A DNA stretch of 21,643 nt, taken from NCBI GenBank assembly GCA_002490705.1, contig DKUO01000036.1, positions 17,949 through 39,591 of the forward strand. Direction: 5' to 3'. The notes under the pieces are model-generated. The model had not been told where the DNA came from. It saw nothing but the letters and a program-made list of their open reading frames with translations, and ran no database searches. Positions within the stretch are counted from its first letter, which is position 1. Each line of letters opens with the position of its first letter. The stretch is from Lachnospiraceae bacterium UBA7202 (GTDB lineage Bacteria; Bacillota; Clostridia; Lachnospirales; Lachnospiraceae). The position numbers and the translations under genes are program-made. Positions 1 to 8,049 of the stretch are shown here, in pieces.

Positions 1-201
1 CTGCTCGAACTGCTCTCTGGAATCTTTGTACTTATGAACGGCACGAAGAATCGTAACCACTTCCTTCTTAGTAGGAAGGGGCACAGGTCCGCTCACCTGA
101 GATCCGTTTTTCTTTACAGTTTCGATGATTTTCTTAGCCGATGCATCCACCAACTGATGATCATAGGCTTTCAGGGTGATTCTCATTACTTGACTTGCCA
201 T
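1..201 (-). CDS. rpsJ: 30S ribosomal protein S10 (partial, 3' end outside window)
   Basis: This is the first 67 residues of ribosomal protein S10, a small-subunit protein that in many bacteria also acts in transcription antitermination as NusE. The start MASQVMRITLKAYDHQLVDA and the later stretch SGPVPLPTKK are unmistakable for the family; the full protein is about 100-105 residues, so roughly the last third lies beyond the left edge. The ATG at 199-201 follows a strong AAAGGAGG ribosome binding site. In Firmicutes rpsJ usually opens the long S10-spc ribosomal operon, which fits the long leader and dedicated promoter upstream here. The gene is broken only by the window edge. Confidence 0.97.
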   Translation of the reverse strand, partial: MASQVMRITLKAYDHQLVDASAKKIIETVKKNGSQVSGPVPLPTKKEVVTILRAVHKYKDSREQFEQ

Positions 202-439
202 AAAAAAAGTCGCCTCCTTTTCGCACTTTTAAAGCATAAGTACGACAAGCGGTGACTGTACACTCTCCCGTGTGTGTCCTAATCGCTTACGCATCGAATC
301 ACTAACACGTCGTTTCCGGTTGACCGGACATTTTGTCTGTACAGTGACTTGTCGTCAGTTTCCTAACTTGACATTCGCTCCACGGAAAACCTGCCACGTG
401 GGCAGCAACCTCACGCTTCACAGCTATCATGCCACAGCA
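202..439 (-). promoter_or_regulatory. Structured 5' leader of the S10 operon (candidate r-protein autoregulatory leader)
   Basis: About 238 nt separate the predicted transcription start from the rpsJ ATG, with no gene between. On the minus strand the leader holds a TCCGG-TCAA-CCGGA hairpin (315-328), a CTGCC-CACGT-GGCAG hairpin (about 390-405), and a perfect 8-base long-range pairing between TGTACAGT-type arms at 255-262 and 338-345, which would close a domain of about 90 nt. S10 operons of Firmicutes and gammaproteobacteria are known to be controlled by L4 binding to such leaders. The structure is read directly; assigning it to L4 control is inference. Confidence 0.5.
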
Positions 440-445
440 CAAACT

Positions 446-474
446 AGTATATATGAAGTTTTTGGGAAATGCAA
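446..474 (-). promoter_or_regulatory. Promoter of rpsJ / S10 operon
   Basis: On the minus strand a -35 box TTGCAT (469-474) lies 17 bp from a -10 box TATACT (446-451). This is a near-ideal housekeeping sigma promoter and puts the transcription start near 439. It is back to back with the plus-strand promoter at 495-523. Confidence 0.65.
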
Positions 475-494
475 GAAAAAACTTCCGAATCAGA

Positions 495-523
495 TTGTTT
501 TTTTTTAGATACAATGCTATACT
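495..523 (+). promoter_or_regulatory. Promoter of the SAM methyltransferase gene
   Basis: TTGTTT (495-500) and TATACT (518-523) are separated by exactly 17 bp. A TACAAT hexamer at 510-515 is an alternative -10. The 5' UTR to the ATG at 560 would be about 30 nt and includes AAAGGAG at 543-549. Confidence 0.6.
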
Positions 524-559
524 AATCGCAGATTTTATGACAAAAGGAGTAAAAGCATC

Positions 560-1435
560 ATGTGGATCGCAGATAAATGGACAGATTATGAAGTATTGGA
601 TTGCTCAACAGGGGAAAAGCTGGAGCGCTGGGGCGACTACTTTTTAGTGCGTCCCGACCCTCAGGTTATTTGGAGTACCCCGAAAGCAGACAAGCACTGG
701 GAACAAAAAAACGGCCACTACCACCGAAGCGCCAAAGGCGGCGGAGAATGGGAGTTCTTTGATCTGCCCGAGGAATGGAGTATCCGCTACCGGGAACTCA
801 CCTTCCGCCTGAAGCCGTTCAGCTTCAAACATACCGGGCTTTTCCCGGAACAGGCGGTGAACTGGGATTGGTTTTCTTCTATAATAAAGAACGCCAAATC
901 CGAAAATCCTGACAGGCCATTCAAGGTCCTGAATCTTTTTGCTTACACAGGCGGCGCAACGTTAGCCGCCGCATCCTCCGGCGCCGCCGTCACCCACGTG
1001 GACGCCTCCAAGGGCATGGTTACCTGGGCGAAGGAGAACGCCGCCGCCTCGAACCTTTCCGATGCCCCGATCCGCTGGCTGGTGGACGACTGCGTAAAAT
1101 TCGTGGAACGGGAAATCCGCCGGGGAAATACCTACGACGGGATTATCATGGACCCGCCCTCCTACGGGCGCGGCCCCAAGGGAGAAATCTGGAAGCTGGA
1201 AGACAATATCTACCCTTTCATCGAACTGGCCGCAAAGCTGCTGTCGGACAACGCTCTGTTTTTCTTAGTCAATTCCTACACCACGGGACTACAGCCGGCA
1301 GTGCTCACCTACATGATCCACACTGCGCTCACGCCGCGCTTCGGCGGCCGCGTGGAATCTTCCGAAATCGGGCTTCCCGTCTCGACATCGGGGCTTGTAC
1401 TGCCCTGCGGCGCCTCCGGCAGGTGGTTTACATAA
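560..1435 (+). CDS. Class I SAM-dependent methyltransferase, RlmI/RlmK-like
   Basis: A 291-residue Rossmann-fold methyltransferase of the type that modifies nucleic acid, probably 23S rRNA. The SAM-binding motif I is LNLFAYTGG (residues 124-132), the acidic loop HVDAS is at 146-150, and the catalytic motif DPPSYGRG is at 198-205. A DPP(S/F)Y motif is typical of base methyltransferases in the RlmI/RlmK/PF10672 group. The protein lacks an N-terminal PUA domain, so it matches only the catalytic part of RlmI. The ATG is preceded by AAAGGAG with 10 nt spacing. The last 8 bases overlap the end of the convergent TraX-like gene. The family call is firm; the exact target base cannot be read from the sequence. 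Confidence 0.88.
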   Translation: MWIADKWTDYEVLDCSTGEKLERWGDYFLVRPDPQVIWSTPKADKHWEQKNGHYHRSAKGGGEWEFFDLPEEWSIRYRELTFRLKPFSFKHTGLFPEQAVNWDWFSSIIKNAKSENPDRPFKVLNLFAYTGGATLAAASSGAAVTHVDASKGMVTWAKENAAASNLSDAPIRWLVDDCVKFVEREIRRGNTYDGIIMDPPSYGRGPKGEIWKLEDNIYPFIELAAKLLSDNALFFLVNSYTTGLQPAVLTYMIHTALTPRFGGRVESSEIGLPVSTSGLVLPCGASGRWFT

Positions 1436-2237
1436 CCCCTGTCAGTTGTGCCACGCCGTACAGAAAGAGCAAATGCAGGGGATAAAAGCCATAGTAGAAG
1501 GGCTTCGGCAACTGCCGTCCCCTTTCCCCGTTGTAAAGAAAAATCAATGCAAAGGCAAACAGGCCGTACAATTCCCGCAGAGAAAACCGCAGAAGATAAA
1601 TCACGGTGTAAGTCCCTGCATAGCGGATGCAGTTTGATCCCCATGTCCCGAAAAACATCACCAAGGCGGCCGCCAAAATCTGAATGGCAAGAAACTTGCC
1701 GCGGGTCCGGTAAAACACAAAGATAAGAAGAATCCCCATAAAACGATAGTCCATAGCACAGAGAAACGCCGTCACACAGCTTAAAACCAGAACGACAAGC
1801 CGGGCGGCCGGGATCCAGGCGCCACGATACTGCCCCAAATATTCCCAGCATGTGAGCATAAGCACGCCCAGAAACAGCGTCCAATAAATATTCTGGCCGC
1901 TCCAATCCGCCACTTCCCCTGAAAAAGCAAGGTCAAACGGAATTTCCGACAACAGGGCAAACAGAAAAAGCCGCAGCAGATACCGCGCCCTGCTTCTGGT
2001 ATGTACAAATCCTTCCACAATCAAATAAGTAAAGAGTACAAAGGAAATTCTTCCTATATCTCTCCCTATACGGTAGACTTTTTCAATCTGTGGATCCCAA
2101 GCTCCATTTACGGGATGAAGCGTCATGTAATTGAAAACAAGGATCGCAAAAAAATGATCCGTAAACATAGTGAAACAGGCGATGTTTTTCAACACAGCGC
2201 CTGTCAGTATCCCTCTGTTATTTTTACTTTTTCCCAT
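1428..2237 (-). CDS. TraX family membrane protein
   Basis: A 269-residue polytopic membrane protein with about eight hydrophobic segments. The start GAVLKNIACFTMFTDHFFA and the end KPFYYGFYPLHLLFLYG match the TraX family, whose founding member is needed for N-terminal acetylation of F-pilin. Chromosomal homologues are common in Clostridia and are thought to be membrane acyltransferases acting on unknown acceptors. A GGAGA ribosome binding site precedes the ATG. The gene starts 6 bp after the stop of the upstream coiled-coil gene, so the two form an operon. No conjugation genes are nearby, so pilin is unlikely to be the substrate. Confidence 0.88.
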   Translation of the reverse strand: MGKSKNNRGILTGAVLKNIACFTMFTDHFFAILVFNYMTLHPVNGAWDPQIEKVYRIGRDIGRISFVLFTYLIVEGFVHTRSRARYLLRLFLFALLSEIPFDLAFSGEVADWSGQNIYWTLFLGVLMLTCWEYLGQYRGAWIPAARLVVLVLSCVTAFLCAMDYRFMGILLIFVFYRTRGKFLAIQILAAALVMFFGTWGSNCIRYAGTYTVIYLLRFSLRELYGLFAFALIFLYNGERGRQLPKPFYYGFYPLHLLFLYGVAQLTGVM

Positions 2238-2243
2238 CGTCTC

Positions 2244-3116
2244 CTACGCCATTGCGTCCACATTGGCGCCCTCTACCAGCTCTGCGCCCGACTGCCCGAC
2301 ATTTGCCGGAACCGGAATATCCACACCCTGAAGCTCCAAAGAAACCGCCGGGTTTGTCATCTCCTGTATGGCCGCCTGCACGCCCGCCTCTTTCTCCCGT
2401 TCCATCTTGTTAAACATAGCTTTCAGGTACTTCATGTCCGCCTCGATGATATCTTTCATTTCATCGTTACGGTGCTTTTTGCGAAGATTATTCACTTCCT
2501 CGGGACTCATTTCCTGCTCCGACGCGCCCATGTACTCTTTCATCAGATCGTTGACGCCGCCGGTGGCCTCCATCTCCTGCATGAGCTCCTCATATTCCTC
2601 CAGAAGCTCTTCCATTTTTTCTAATTCTTCTTCGCTCACCTTTTCCATTTCTTCTTCGAGCTCTTTCACCTGCTCGTCTTCACTCGAAGCAGACCCTTCC
2701 TCAACAAGGCCCTTACCGGTAGCCGCCGCCTTCTCCTCTTCCTCCAAATGTTTCTTTTTCCGGCGGGCAATCCGCTCCATCTTTCTCGCATGGATAATCG
2801 CGTGGCGAAGATCCGTCTCGTCATACTTGCCGCTCATCTGTTTGCGCAAAAGAGAAACCACTTCTTCCCGCGCCTTCGTAATCACACGGCGCGCGCCCGT
2901 TGAGGTGTTATTCATCGTGATCTGTCTGGAAATTTTCTTATAATTATAATTTAATTTTTTCTTTTTATTTGACTTTTGTTTCTGAATTCTGATGGCCGCA
3001 GCCGTCTTCTTTGCCGCAATACCGGCGCACTCGTTTTTGATATCCTGCGCAGTTCTCTGCTTATAGGGATCCGCCGTTTGGGTCGTACCCACCGTAGTTC
3101 CTACTTCCATGCCCAT
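2244..3116 (-). CDS. Charged coiled-coil protein of unknown function
   Basis: This 290-residue protein is not recognised as any named family. It has no signal peptide or membrane segment. Residues about 35-65 are Lys/Arg-rich, and about 120-190 are dominated by Glu and Lys in a pattern expected of a long coiled coil (for example KELEEEMEKVSEEELEKMEE). The C-terminus is less charged, with VPANVGQSGAELVEGAN. A GGAGG box lies 7 nt before the ATG. It is the first gene of a two-gene unit with the TraX-like gene 6 bp downstream. It is plausibly a cytoplasmic structural or scaffold protein, but this is only inference from composition. Confidence 0.8.
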   Translation of the reverse strand: MGMEVGTTVGTTQTADPYKQRTAQDIKNECAGIAAKKTAAAIRIQKQKSNKKKKLNYNYKKISRQITMNNTSTGARRVITKAREEVVSLLRKQMSGKYDETDLRHAIIHARKMERIARRKKKHLEEEEKAAATGKGLVEEGSASSEDEQVKELEEEMEKVSEEELEKMEELLEEYEELMQEMEATGGVNDLMKEYMGASEQEMSPEEVNNLRKKHRNDEMKDIIEADMKYLKAMFNKMEREKEAGVQAAIQEMTNPAVSLELQGVDIPVPANVGQSGAELVEGANVDAMA

Positions 3117-3142
3117 ACCGTATCCTCCATGATGCTGTCGTG

Positions 3143-3160
3143 TGGTAAATCCGTTTACCA
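3143..3160. repeat. Perfect 7-bp inverted repeat upstream of the coiled-coil/TraX unit
   Basis: TGGTAAA and TTTACCA are separated by 4 nt. The repeat sits a few bases downstream of the predicted -10 box and about 27 bp before the start codon, so it could be a repressor operator or a 5' UTR hairpin. Confidence 0.5.
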
Positions 3161-3166
3161 GTAACT

Positions 3167-3194
3167 ACTATATATATCGACTACCCCACCGCAA
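3167..3194 (-). promoter_or_regulatory. Probable promoter of the coiled-coil/TraX unit
   Basis: On the minus strand TTGCGG (3189-3194) and TATAGT (3167-3172) are spaced by 16 bp, lying between the MATE stop codon and the coiled-coil start codon. Confidence 0.4.
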
Positions 3195-3206
3195 ATGTTT
3201 AGAGGA

Positions 3207-4538
3207 TCACAGCCGCCGCATCCACTTCCTTCCCCTGAAAATGAACAGCGAAAGAAGAAACCTGACCACTTCCTCCAAGGACAAGATAAAATATACCTGA
3301 GGTATCGGCAGTTTCCACACAAAAGCCGCCAAAAGTCCCAGCGGGACGCCGAAGCACCATGTTCCAATCATATCAATCCACATCACATAACGCGTCATAC
3401 CGCCGCTTCTGATAATGCCGCCTCCCAGAATCATATTCTGTACCTTTATGGGAGAGATTATGGCAAAAGCGACCAAAATCTGATAGGCTGTTCTCTGTAC
3501 CTGTGAATCCACTCTGTAGATAGAGACATAGGGCGTTCCCAAAAGGAGCAGGGCAAGTGACAAAATCAGTGATCCCGCAACGCCGCATAACATCAGCCTT
3601 TTAGCGTCACTGTAGGCTTCCTCATAGGCTTCCTTCCCCAAATGCCTGCCAATCATAATTCCCGCCGCCTGAGAAACACCGCTCAAAAGGCCAATCATCA
3701 AGCCCTGTACCGGCCCTGTCATCGTCATCGCCGCACAGGAATCCGTTCCCAATCGACCATAAATGACCGCATACACATTTTCTCCCAGACTCCATATAAA
3801 TTCACAGATTAAAATCGGCGCCAAAATCCCCAAATATTGCATCCATTCTCCGCCTGCCATAGAAAAACCCAAGTGCGGCCTCCTCTCCCTTCCCAACCGC
3901 CAAAAATAGACAGCAGTCACAAGAAAAGCCGCCGCCTGTGCAAGCACGCTGGCGATTGCCGCCCCCTGCACTCCCATGGGCGGTATCCCGCCTTTTCCGA
4001 AAATAAAAAGATAATTCAAGCCGGTATTGAGCAAAACGGAGAAAAAACTTGCCGCCAGCGGCAAAACCGCTTTCCCGATGCATCTTAAAAACACTGCCAT
4101 TATAGTAGACATAGCTGCAAAAGGAAAAGAAACTGCATAGATTTTTAAATAAACTGCCGCCTGACTTCTCACCGCGCGATCCTCCGTATACAGCGACATA
4201 ACCGCCTGCGGAAACAGACAGCACACCACCATGAAACCGCCCGCAAGCAAAATTCCCAAAAACAAATTCAGGTAAAATCCTCTTCCCACGCCTTCCTCGT
4301 CCTTCGCGCCCACATACTGCGCCACCATAATGCCGGCCGCAGCCGCTACTGCGCCCAGCACCACCGTATAAATCGAGGCAAATTTCCCGCCAAGACCGAT
4401 TCCCGCAATACTTTCGCTTCCGAGCTGGCCGATCATGATCTGGTCAACCATGCCAAAAGAGGATTGCAAAAGAGATTGCAGCGCAACCGGCAGCGCTATG
4501 CTGACCAATTCCTTCCGAAACAAATTATTTTCACGCAT
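3207..4538 (-). CDS. MATE family multidrug/cation antiporter
   Basis: A 443-residue inner-membrane efflux pump of the MATE family, close to the usual 440-460 residues with twelve membrane helices. The early LPVALQSLLQSSFGMVDQI segment, the repeated half-protein layout and the GLGGK loop are typical. MATE pumps export cationic drugs or metabolites using Na+ or H+ gradients. The ATG at 4536-4538 is preferred because AAAGGAGG precedes it; a TTG at 4557-4559 would place that site inside the gene. The start overlaps the last 8 bases of the upstream LacI-type gene, so the two are co-transcribed and probably translationally coupled. The substrate is unknown. Confidence 0.93.
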   Translation of the reverse strand: MRENNLFRKELVSIALPVALQSLLQSSFGMVDQIMIGQLGSESIAGIGLGGKFASIYTVVLGAVAAAAGIMVAQYVGAKDEEGVGRGFYLNLFLGILLAGGFMVVCCLFPQAVMSLYTEDRAVRSQAAVYLKIYAVSFPFAAMSTIMAVFLRCIGKAVLPLAASFFSVLLNTGLNYLFIFGKGGIPPMGVQGAAIASVLAQAAAFLVTAVYFWRLGRERRPHLGFSMAGGEWMQYLGILAPILICEFIWSLGENVYAVIYGRLGTDSCAAMTMTGPVQGLMIGLLSGVSQAAGIMIGRHLGKEAYEEAYSDAKRLMLCGVAGSLILSLALLLLGTPYVSIYRVDSQVQRTAYQILVAFAIISPIKVQNMILGGGIIRSGGMTRYVMWIDMIGTWCFGVPLGLLAAFVWKLPIPQVYFILSLEEVVRFLLSLFIFRGRKWMRRL

Positions 4539-5556
4539 CCTGCATTCCTCCTTTCCCAATCGCTCTCACACTGTCACGCAGTACCAAATGTACCGGAAGC
4601 ATTTCCGTTCCCGCTCCCCCGCTTCGTTCCCGCAGCCGCTTCAGGGCGCGCACTGCCGCATCCGCACGCCTGTCAGCATCCTGTCCCACCGTCGTAAGCC
4701 GCGGGAAACAGGTCTCGCAAAACGCATTGTCATCAAATCCGACCACCGATATCTCTCCCGGTACTGCGACACCGTTTTCCTGCATAAAATACATGAACTC
4801 CACCGCATAAGCATCCGAAACTGCAAAAGCCGCCGTACATTCCCGTATTTGATCCATATTTTCCCGATAAAACCGGTATCGGCCAGCCCTGTTCATGGGT
4901 ATCTGCAAAAAGCAGGTCTGTCCGTCCTGAAATCCTTCCCGAAATCCCTCCATCCGGTCCTTATCCACACAGATTTCATTATCTGCAAGCAGGAGAGCCC
5001 GCCGGTGTCCCATCCGCCGCAGATACTCCCCTGCCTGACGCCCACCGTCCACATTATCAATGATCAGGTTACAGATCGCCTTATTCTCTTCAAAATATCC
5101 GTCGTAAACCACAAAAGGAATATGCATTTTTGCCCGCAGCTTCTCATAATCGCTCTCGCAGAATCCCAAAAGCACCATACCGTCCATATTCCACATGGAA
5201 GCGAACCGTTCCACCTCGCTCCAGTCCTGTGTGGCCTTTACCATCATAAAATAGCCCGCTTTTTCCAGCGCAAAGACCAACGCATTTAAAGACGCCGAGA
5301 CAAAACCGTCCTCCAAAACCTTTCCCTCATACTTCTCATGATTGTTCACCACCACGCCGATAATCCGGGAATTGTTCTGTGCCAGCAGGATGCCCGCCAT
5401 ACTCGGAATATAATGCCGCTCCTCCAGAAGTTCCTGCACACGCTTCACCGTCTCATCCGATATCTTTTTCGTCTTCCCATGAATCACATTGGAAACCGTT
5501 GCTGTGCTCACACCCAGCTCCTCCGCGATGTCTGCGATTCTTATCCGTTGCTCCAT
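4531..5556 (-). CDS. LacI family transcriptional regulator
   Basis: A 341-residue repressor of the LacI/GalR type. The N-terminal helix-turn-helix is at residues 6-26 (IRIADIAEELGVSTATVSNVI), followed by the hinge helix and a periplasmic-binding-protein-like effector domain with IIGVVVNNHE near residue 65 and ISVVGFDDNAF near residue 265. An AGGAGGG site precedes the ATG. It directly overlaps the MATE gene downstream, an unusual partnership because LacI-family repressors mostly control sugar or nucleoside genes. It probably controls its own promoter and hence the pump. The effector cannot be read from the sequence. Confidence 0.93.
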   Translation of the reverse strand: MEQRIRIADIAEELGVSTATVSNVIHGKTKKISDETVKRVQELLEERHYIPSMAGILLAQNNSRIIGVVVNNHEKYEGKVLEDGFVSASLNALVFALEKAGYFMMVKATQDWSEVERFASMWNMDGMVLLGFCESDYEKLRAKMHIPFVVYDGYFEENKAICNLIIDNVDGGRQAGEYLRRMGHRRALLLADNEICVDKDRMEGFREGFQDGQTCFLQIPMNRAGRYRFYRENMDQIRECTAAFAVSDAYAVEFMYFMQENGVAVPGEISVVGFDDNAFCETCFPRLTTVGQDADRRADAAVRALKRLRERSGGAGTEMLPVHLVLRDSVRAIGKGGMQDA

Positions 5557-5598
5557 ACAAAGCCCTCCTGTCAGACCGAATTCCCTGTTCCTGAGATC

Positions 5599-5627
5599 AG
5601 TGTAATCCCTATTCCTTGTAAACTCAA
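5599..5627 (-). promoter_or_regulatory. Promoter of the LacI-MATE operon
   Basis: On the minus strand TTGAGT (5622-5627) and TACACT (5599-5604) are 17 bp apart, about 43 bp upstream of the start codon. A convincing LacI-type palindromic operator was not found by eye. Confidence 0.5.
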
Positions 5628-5651
5628 TAGGTTAAACGCATAACCCCAGCC

Positions 5652-5706
5652 AAAAAAAGAAGCGTCTCACAAGGCAATTTTTGTTCACATTGCCCTTGAG
5701 ACGCTT
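5652..5706 (-). terminator. Rho-independent terminator after the membrane hybrid kinase
   Basis: On the minus strand a perfect 10-bp arm AAGCGTCTCA/TGAGACGCTT extends through one bulged base by seven more pairs, with a 12-nt loop, and is followed by CTTTTTTT (T run 5652-5658). It begins 4 bp after the kinase stop codon. Confidence 0.88.
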
Positions 5707-5709
5707 TCC

Positions 5710-7953
5710 TCATTTCTTTCTTCGGTTTTCCAGATTTTCCTCCCATGTATCGCTCTCTTTTCTGCGCTGTTTCGGTATCCACCTTAACAGCGCTTCATTG
5801 AGCGTCTTCTTGTCAAGCGGCTTTGTGATAAAGTCCTGAAACCCTTCTTTCAAAAACATTTCCCTGACGCCCTCCATAGCGTTGGCCGTCAGCGCTATAA
5901 TAACCGGAAGTCTGCCGTTTTCCCCACAGTCCCTCCGAATGATCTGCACCGCCTCTATTCCATCCATTTCCGGCATCATATGATCCATAAAAATAATATC
6001 GTATCTGGTCTGGGAAACCTTATCGACCGCCTCGCGGCCGCTGCCCGCCTCGTCAATGGTAAAACCGTAAGGCCGCAGGAATCCTTTCGCCACCTTTCTG
6101 TTAACCAGATTGTCGTCCACCACCAACACACGATAATCGTCCGCCACAAAAAGCTTGAGTTCTTCCTCTTTCTTTACAATCTCCACAGGCACTTCTGCAA
6201 GGCTTCTCTGATCCACAATTTTCTGTACAATCTCCAAAATAAAGGTAGTTCCTTCTCCGTACACGCTTTCTACGCGAATACTGCCTCCCATCAATTCCAC
6301 CAGCCGCCTGCTGATGGAAAGCCCCAGCCCGGTGCCCTCCGCAGTGCGGTTTTGCCTTGCATCCACCTGACTGAAATTCTCAAAAATCTTTTCTAAATCC
6401 TCCTCTTTAATCCCGCACCCGGTATCCTCCACTTCCATGTGCAGCCGTTCCGTTCCCGGATTCTCTCCCGGTACGCCGCTGACCGAAAGTTTTACATAGC
6501 CTTCCTTTGTAAACTTTAATCCATTATTCAACAGATTGATCAAAATCTGCCTGACTCTGCCATCATCACCGCGATACCGGCAGGGAACAGACATGTCATA
6601 TTCACATTTCAGCAAGATTCCCTTCTTGGAAGCCGCTCCCTCCATCATATTAATCACTTCATCTACCACGGACTTAATATGATATTCCTTGTTCACCAGT
6701 TCCATTTTCCCTGCCTCTACCTTGGACAGATCCAAAATGTCATTGATAAGCGCCAGTAAATTTTGGGAGGCGGATTTAATATCACAGGCGTAAGAGTACA
6801 CCTTTCTTCCCTTACTCTCCTCCATGATAATATCGCTCAACCCCACAATCGCGTTCATGGGTGTGCGGATCTCATGGGACATATTGGCCAAGAACTCGCT
6901 TTTCGCCTGATTCGCCTGTTCCGCCTGTATTCTGACCTGCTTGATCTCCTCGATACGGTTCCGCATTTCCGTCATATCCAGAACCACTACCACATAGCCC
7001 TTCATCACGTCGAACCGGTCCGAAATATGTTCCACATGGCTCTGATAAAAACGATCCCCTAAAGAAAATTCGCTTTGTCCCTCTTCTCCCTCTGCAATCT
7101 TCGGGAAATTCGCTATATCTGCCGCGCTCCTGCCGATCGCATGACTGTTCAGCTCCTGAAAGATGGCAGCCGCCGCCGGATTATAATTGACCACCCTCTT
7201 TTTCTCATCCAACGCGATTACACCGTCGCTCATACTGTTAAGCAATGTACCCGAAGCAAGGCTTCCAAAATCATAGACCTTTCTGCTCCATACGAGAATG
7301 ACCACGCAGGAAAGCACCACTCCCGTAACCATCGGCGTAAAGTCATAGGCGCGTGTCAACTTCGTAACGTAGGCATAGAGGGCCAATACCGGCAAAACCG
7401 AAAGCGCCAGAATCAGGCTGTACTTCCGGTCTATCATATCCTCTCCCTTTCTCGCACTGGCACGAATCAAAGCATAGAGGGACATGACATAAGGAATGAG
7501 GATCGCGCAGACCATAAACACCACATATCCCGGTCCATACACCAGATAGAGGTAGGAGTGTCCCTGCGGCGTCGTCTGCCACTCCACCTGTTTATAAAAT
7601 ATGCTGTGATGATCGCAGGTCAGAACCATGACGAGAAGTCCCGCGTCAATCACAGCCAGGAACTTCAATAGCTTGATCGGAGCCTCCTCAAAGCAATACA
7701 TAAACACAAAATAGCAGTAGCAAATGGGCATCACCAAAGATCCCAGATACTGCATCTTCACAGCCACAAGAGCCGCCTCCATGGTCGGCGCTGTCACCTC
7801 AAACAGATATCCAAAATTTTGTATGAGGACGCCCACCAGAAAATACTCCATCAGCTTCTGCTCTCTGGAGCCATCACCGTTTAACAGCAGCACCAGCGCA
7901 AAAAAAATAGTGCATATCGCTATGATTTGAAGTCCTACAAATACTATCTGCAT
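5710..7953 (-). CDS. Membrane-bound hybrid sensor histidine kinase (7TM-PAS-HisKA-HATPase-REC)
   Basis: A 747-residue hybrid kinase. Residues 1-225 contain about seven hydrophobic segments resembling the 7TM histidine-kinase sensor domain. A PAS domain follows (about 235-335), then HisKA with the phosphorylated His in NMSHEIRTP (H360). The ATPase domain has its N box at NLLNNGLKFT (473-482), G1 at VEDTGCGI and G2 at GTGLGLSI. A C-terminal receiver has acidic pair D613/D614, phospho-acceptor D657, T689 and K711. The start at 7951-7953 is chosen because AAAGGAG lies 12 nt upstream; a longer frame back to 8037 would run through a terminator-like stem. It is the last gene of the signalling block. 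The ligand and partner regulator are unknown. Confidence 0.92.
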   Translation of the reverse strand: MQIVFVGLQIIAICTIFFALVLLLNGDGSREQKLMEYFLVGVLIQNFGYLFEVTAPTMEAALVAVKMQYLGSLVMPICYCYFVFMYCFEEAPIKLLKFLAVIDAGLLVMVLTCDHHSIFYKQVEWQTTPQGHSYLYLVYGPGYVVFMVCAILIPYVMSLYALIRASARKGEDMIDRKYSLILALSVLPVLALYAYVTKLTRAYDFTPMVTGVVLSCVVILVWSRKVYDFGSLASGTLLNSMSDGVIALDEKKRVVNYNPAAAAIFQELNSHAIGRSAADIANFPKIAEGEEGQSEFSLGDRFYQSHVEHISDRFDVMKGYVVVVLDMTEMRNRIEEIKQVRIQAEQANQAKSEFLANMSHEIRTPMNAIVGLSDIIMEESKGRKVYSYACDIKSASQNLLALINDILDLSKVEAGKMELVNKEYHIKSVVDEVINMMEGAASKKGILLKCEYDMSVPCRYRGDDGRVRQILINLLNNGLKFTKEGYVKLSVSGVPGENPGTERLHMEVEDTGCGIKEEDLEKIFENFSQVDARQNRTAEGTGLGLSISRRLVELMGGSIRVESVYGEGTTFILEIVQKIVDQRSLAEVPVEIVKKEEELKLFVADDYRVLVVDDNLVNRKVAKGFLRPYGFTIDEAGSGREAVDKVSQTRYDIIFMDHMMPEMDGIEAVQIIRRDCGENGRLPVIIALTANAMEGVREMFLKEGFQDFITKPLDKKTLNEALLRWIPKQRRKESDTWEENLENRRKK

Positions 7954-7993
7954 TTTTAAACCATGCTCCTTTCCCGGCATACAGGTAAGCTTT

Positions 7994-8028
7994 AAAAAGC
8001 TGCAAAGGGAATCCCCTTTACAGCCTTT
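7994..8028 (-). terminator. Terminator-like stem between the EAL gene and the membrane kinase
   Basis: On the minus strand AAAGGCTGTAAAGGG pairs with CCCTTTGCAGCTTTT over 15 bp (two G-T wobbles) around a GATT loop, with a T run at the end of the 3' arm. It starts about 20 bp after the EAL stop codon. Little room is left for a separate kinase promoter, so it may act as a partial terminator that lowers kinase expression relative to the EAL gene. Confidence 0.65.
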
Positions 8029-8049
8029 GAAATGCAAACATATGCTTCC

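Noticed and set aside
1309..1905. 198-codon minus-strand frame
   Set aside because: It overlaps the TraX-like gene in another frame and the end of the methyltransferase gene; no family features.
2368..2943. 191-codon Ser-rich plus-strand frame
   Set aside because: It is the mirror image of the Glu/Lys-rich coiled-coil gene; the serine richness arises from the reverse complement of GAA/GAG-rich codons.
4435..5289. 284-codon plus-strand frame over the LacI/MATE junction
   Set aside because: It is antisense to two well-supported genes, with no domain and no ribosome binding site of note.
7954..8037. 28-codon N-terminal extension of the membrane kinase
   Set aside because: It would read through the 15-bp terminator-like stem and lacks a ribosome binding site, whereas AAAGGAG precedes the ATG at 7953.
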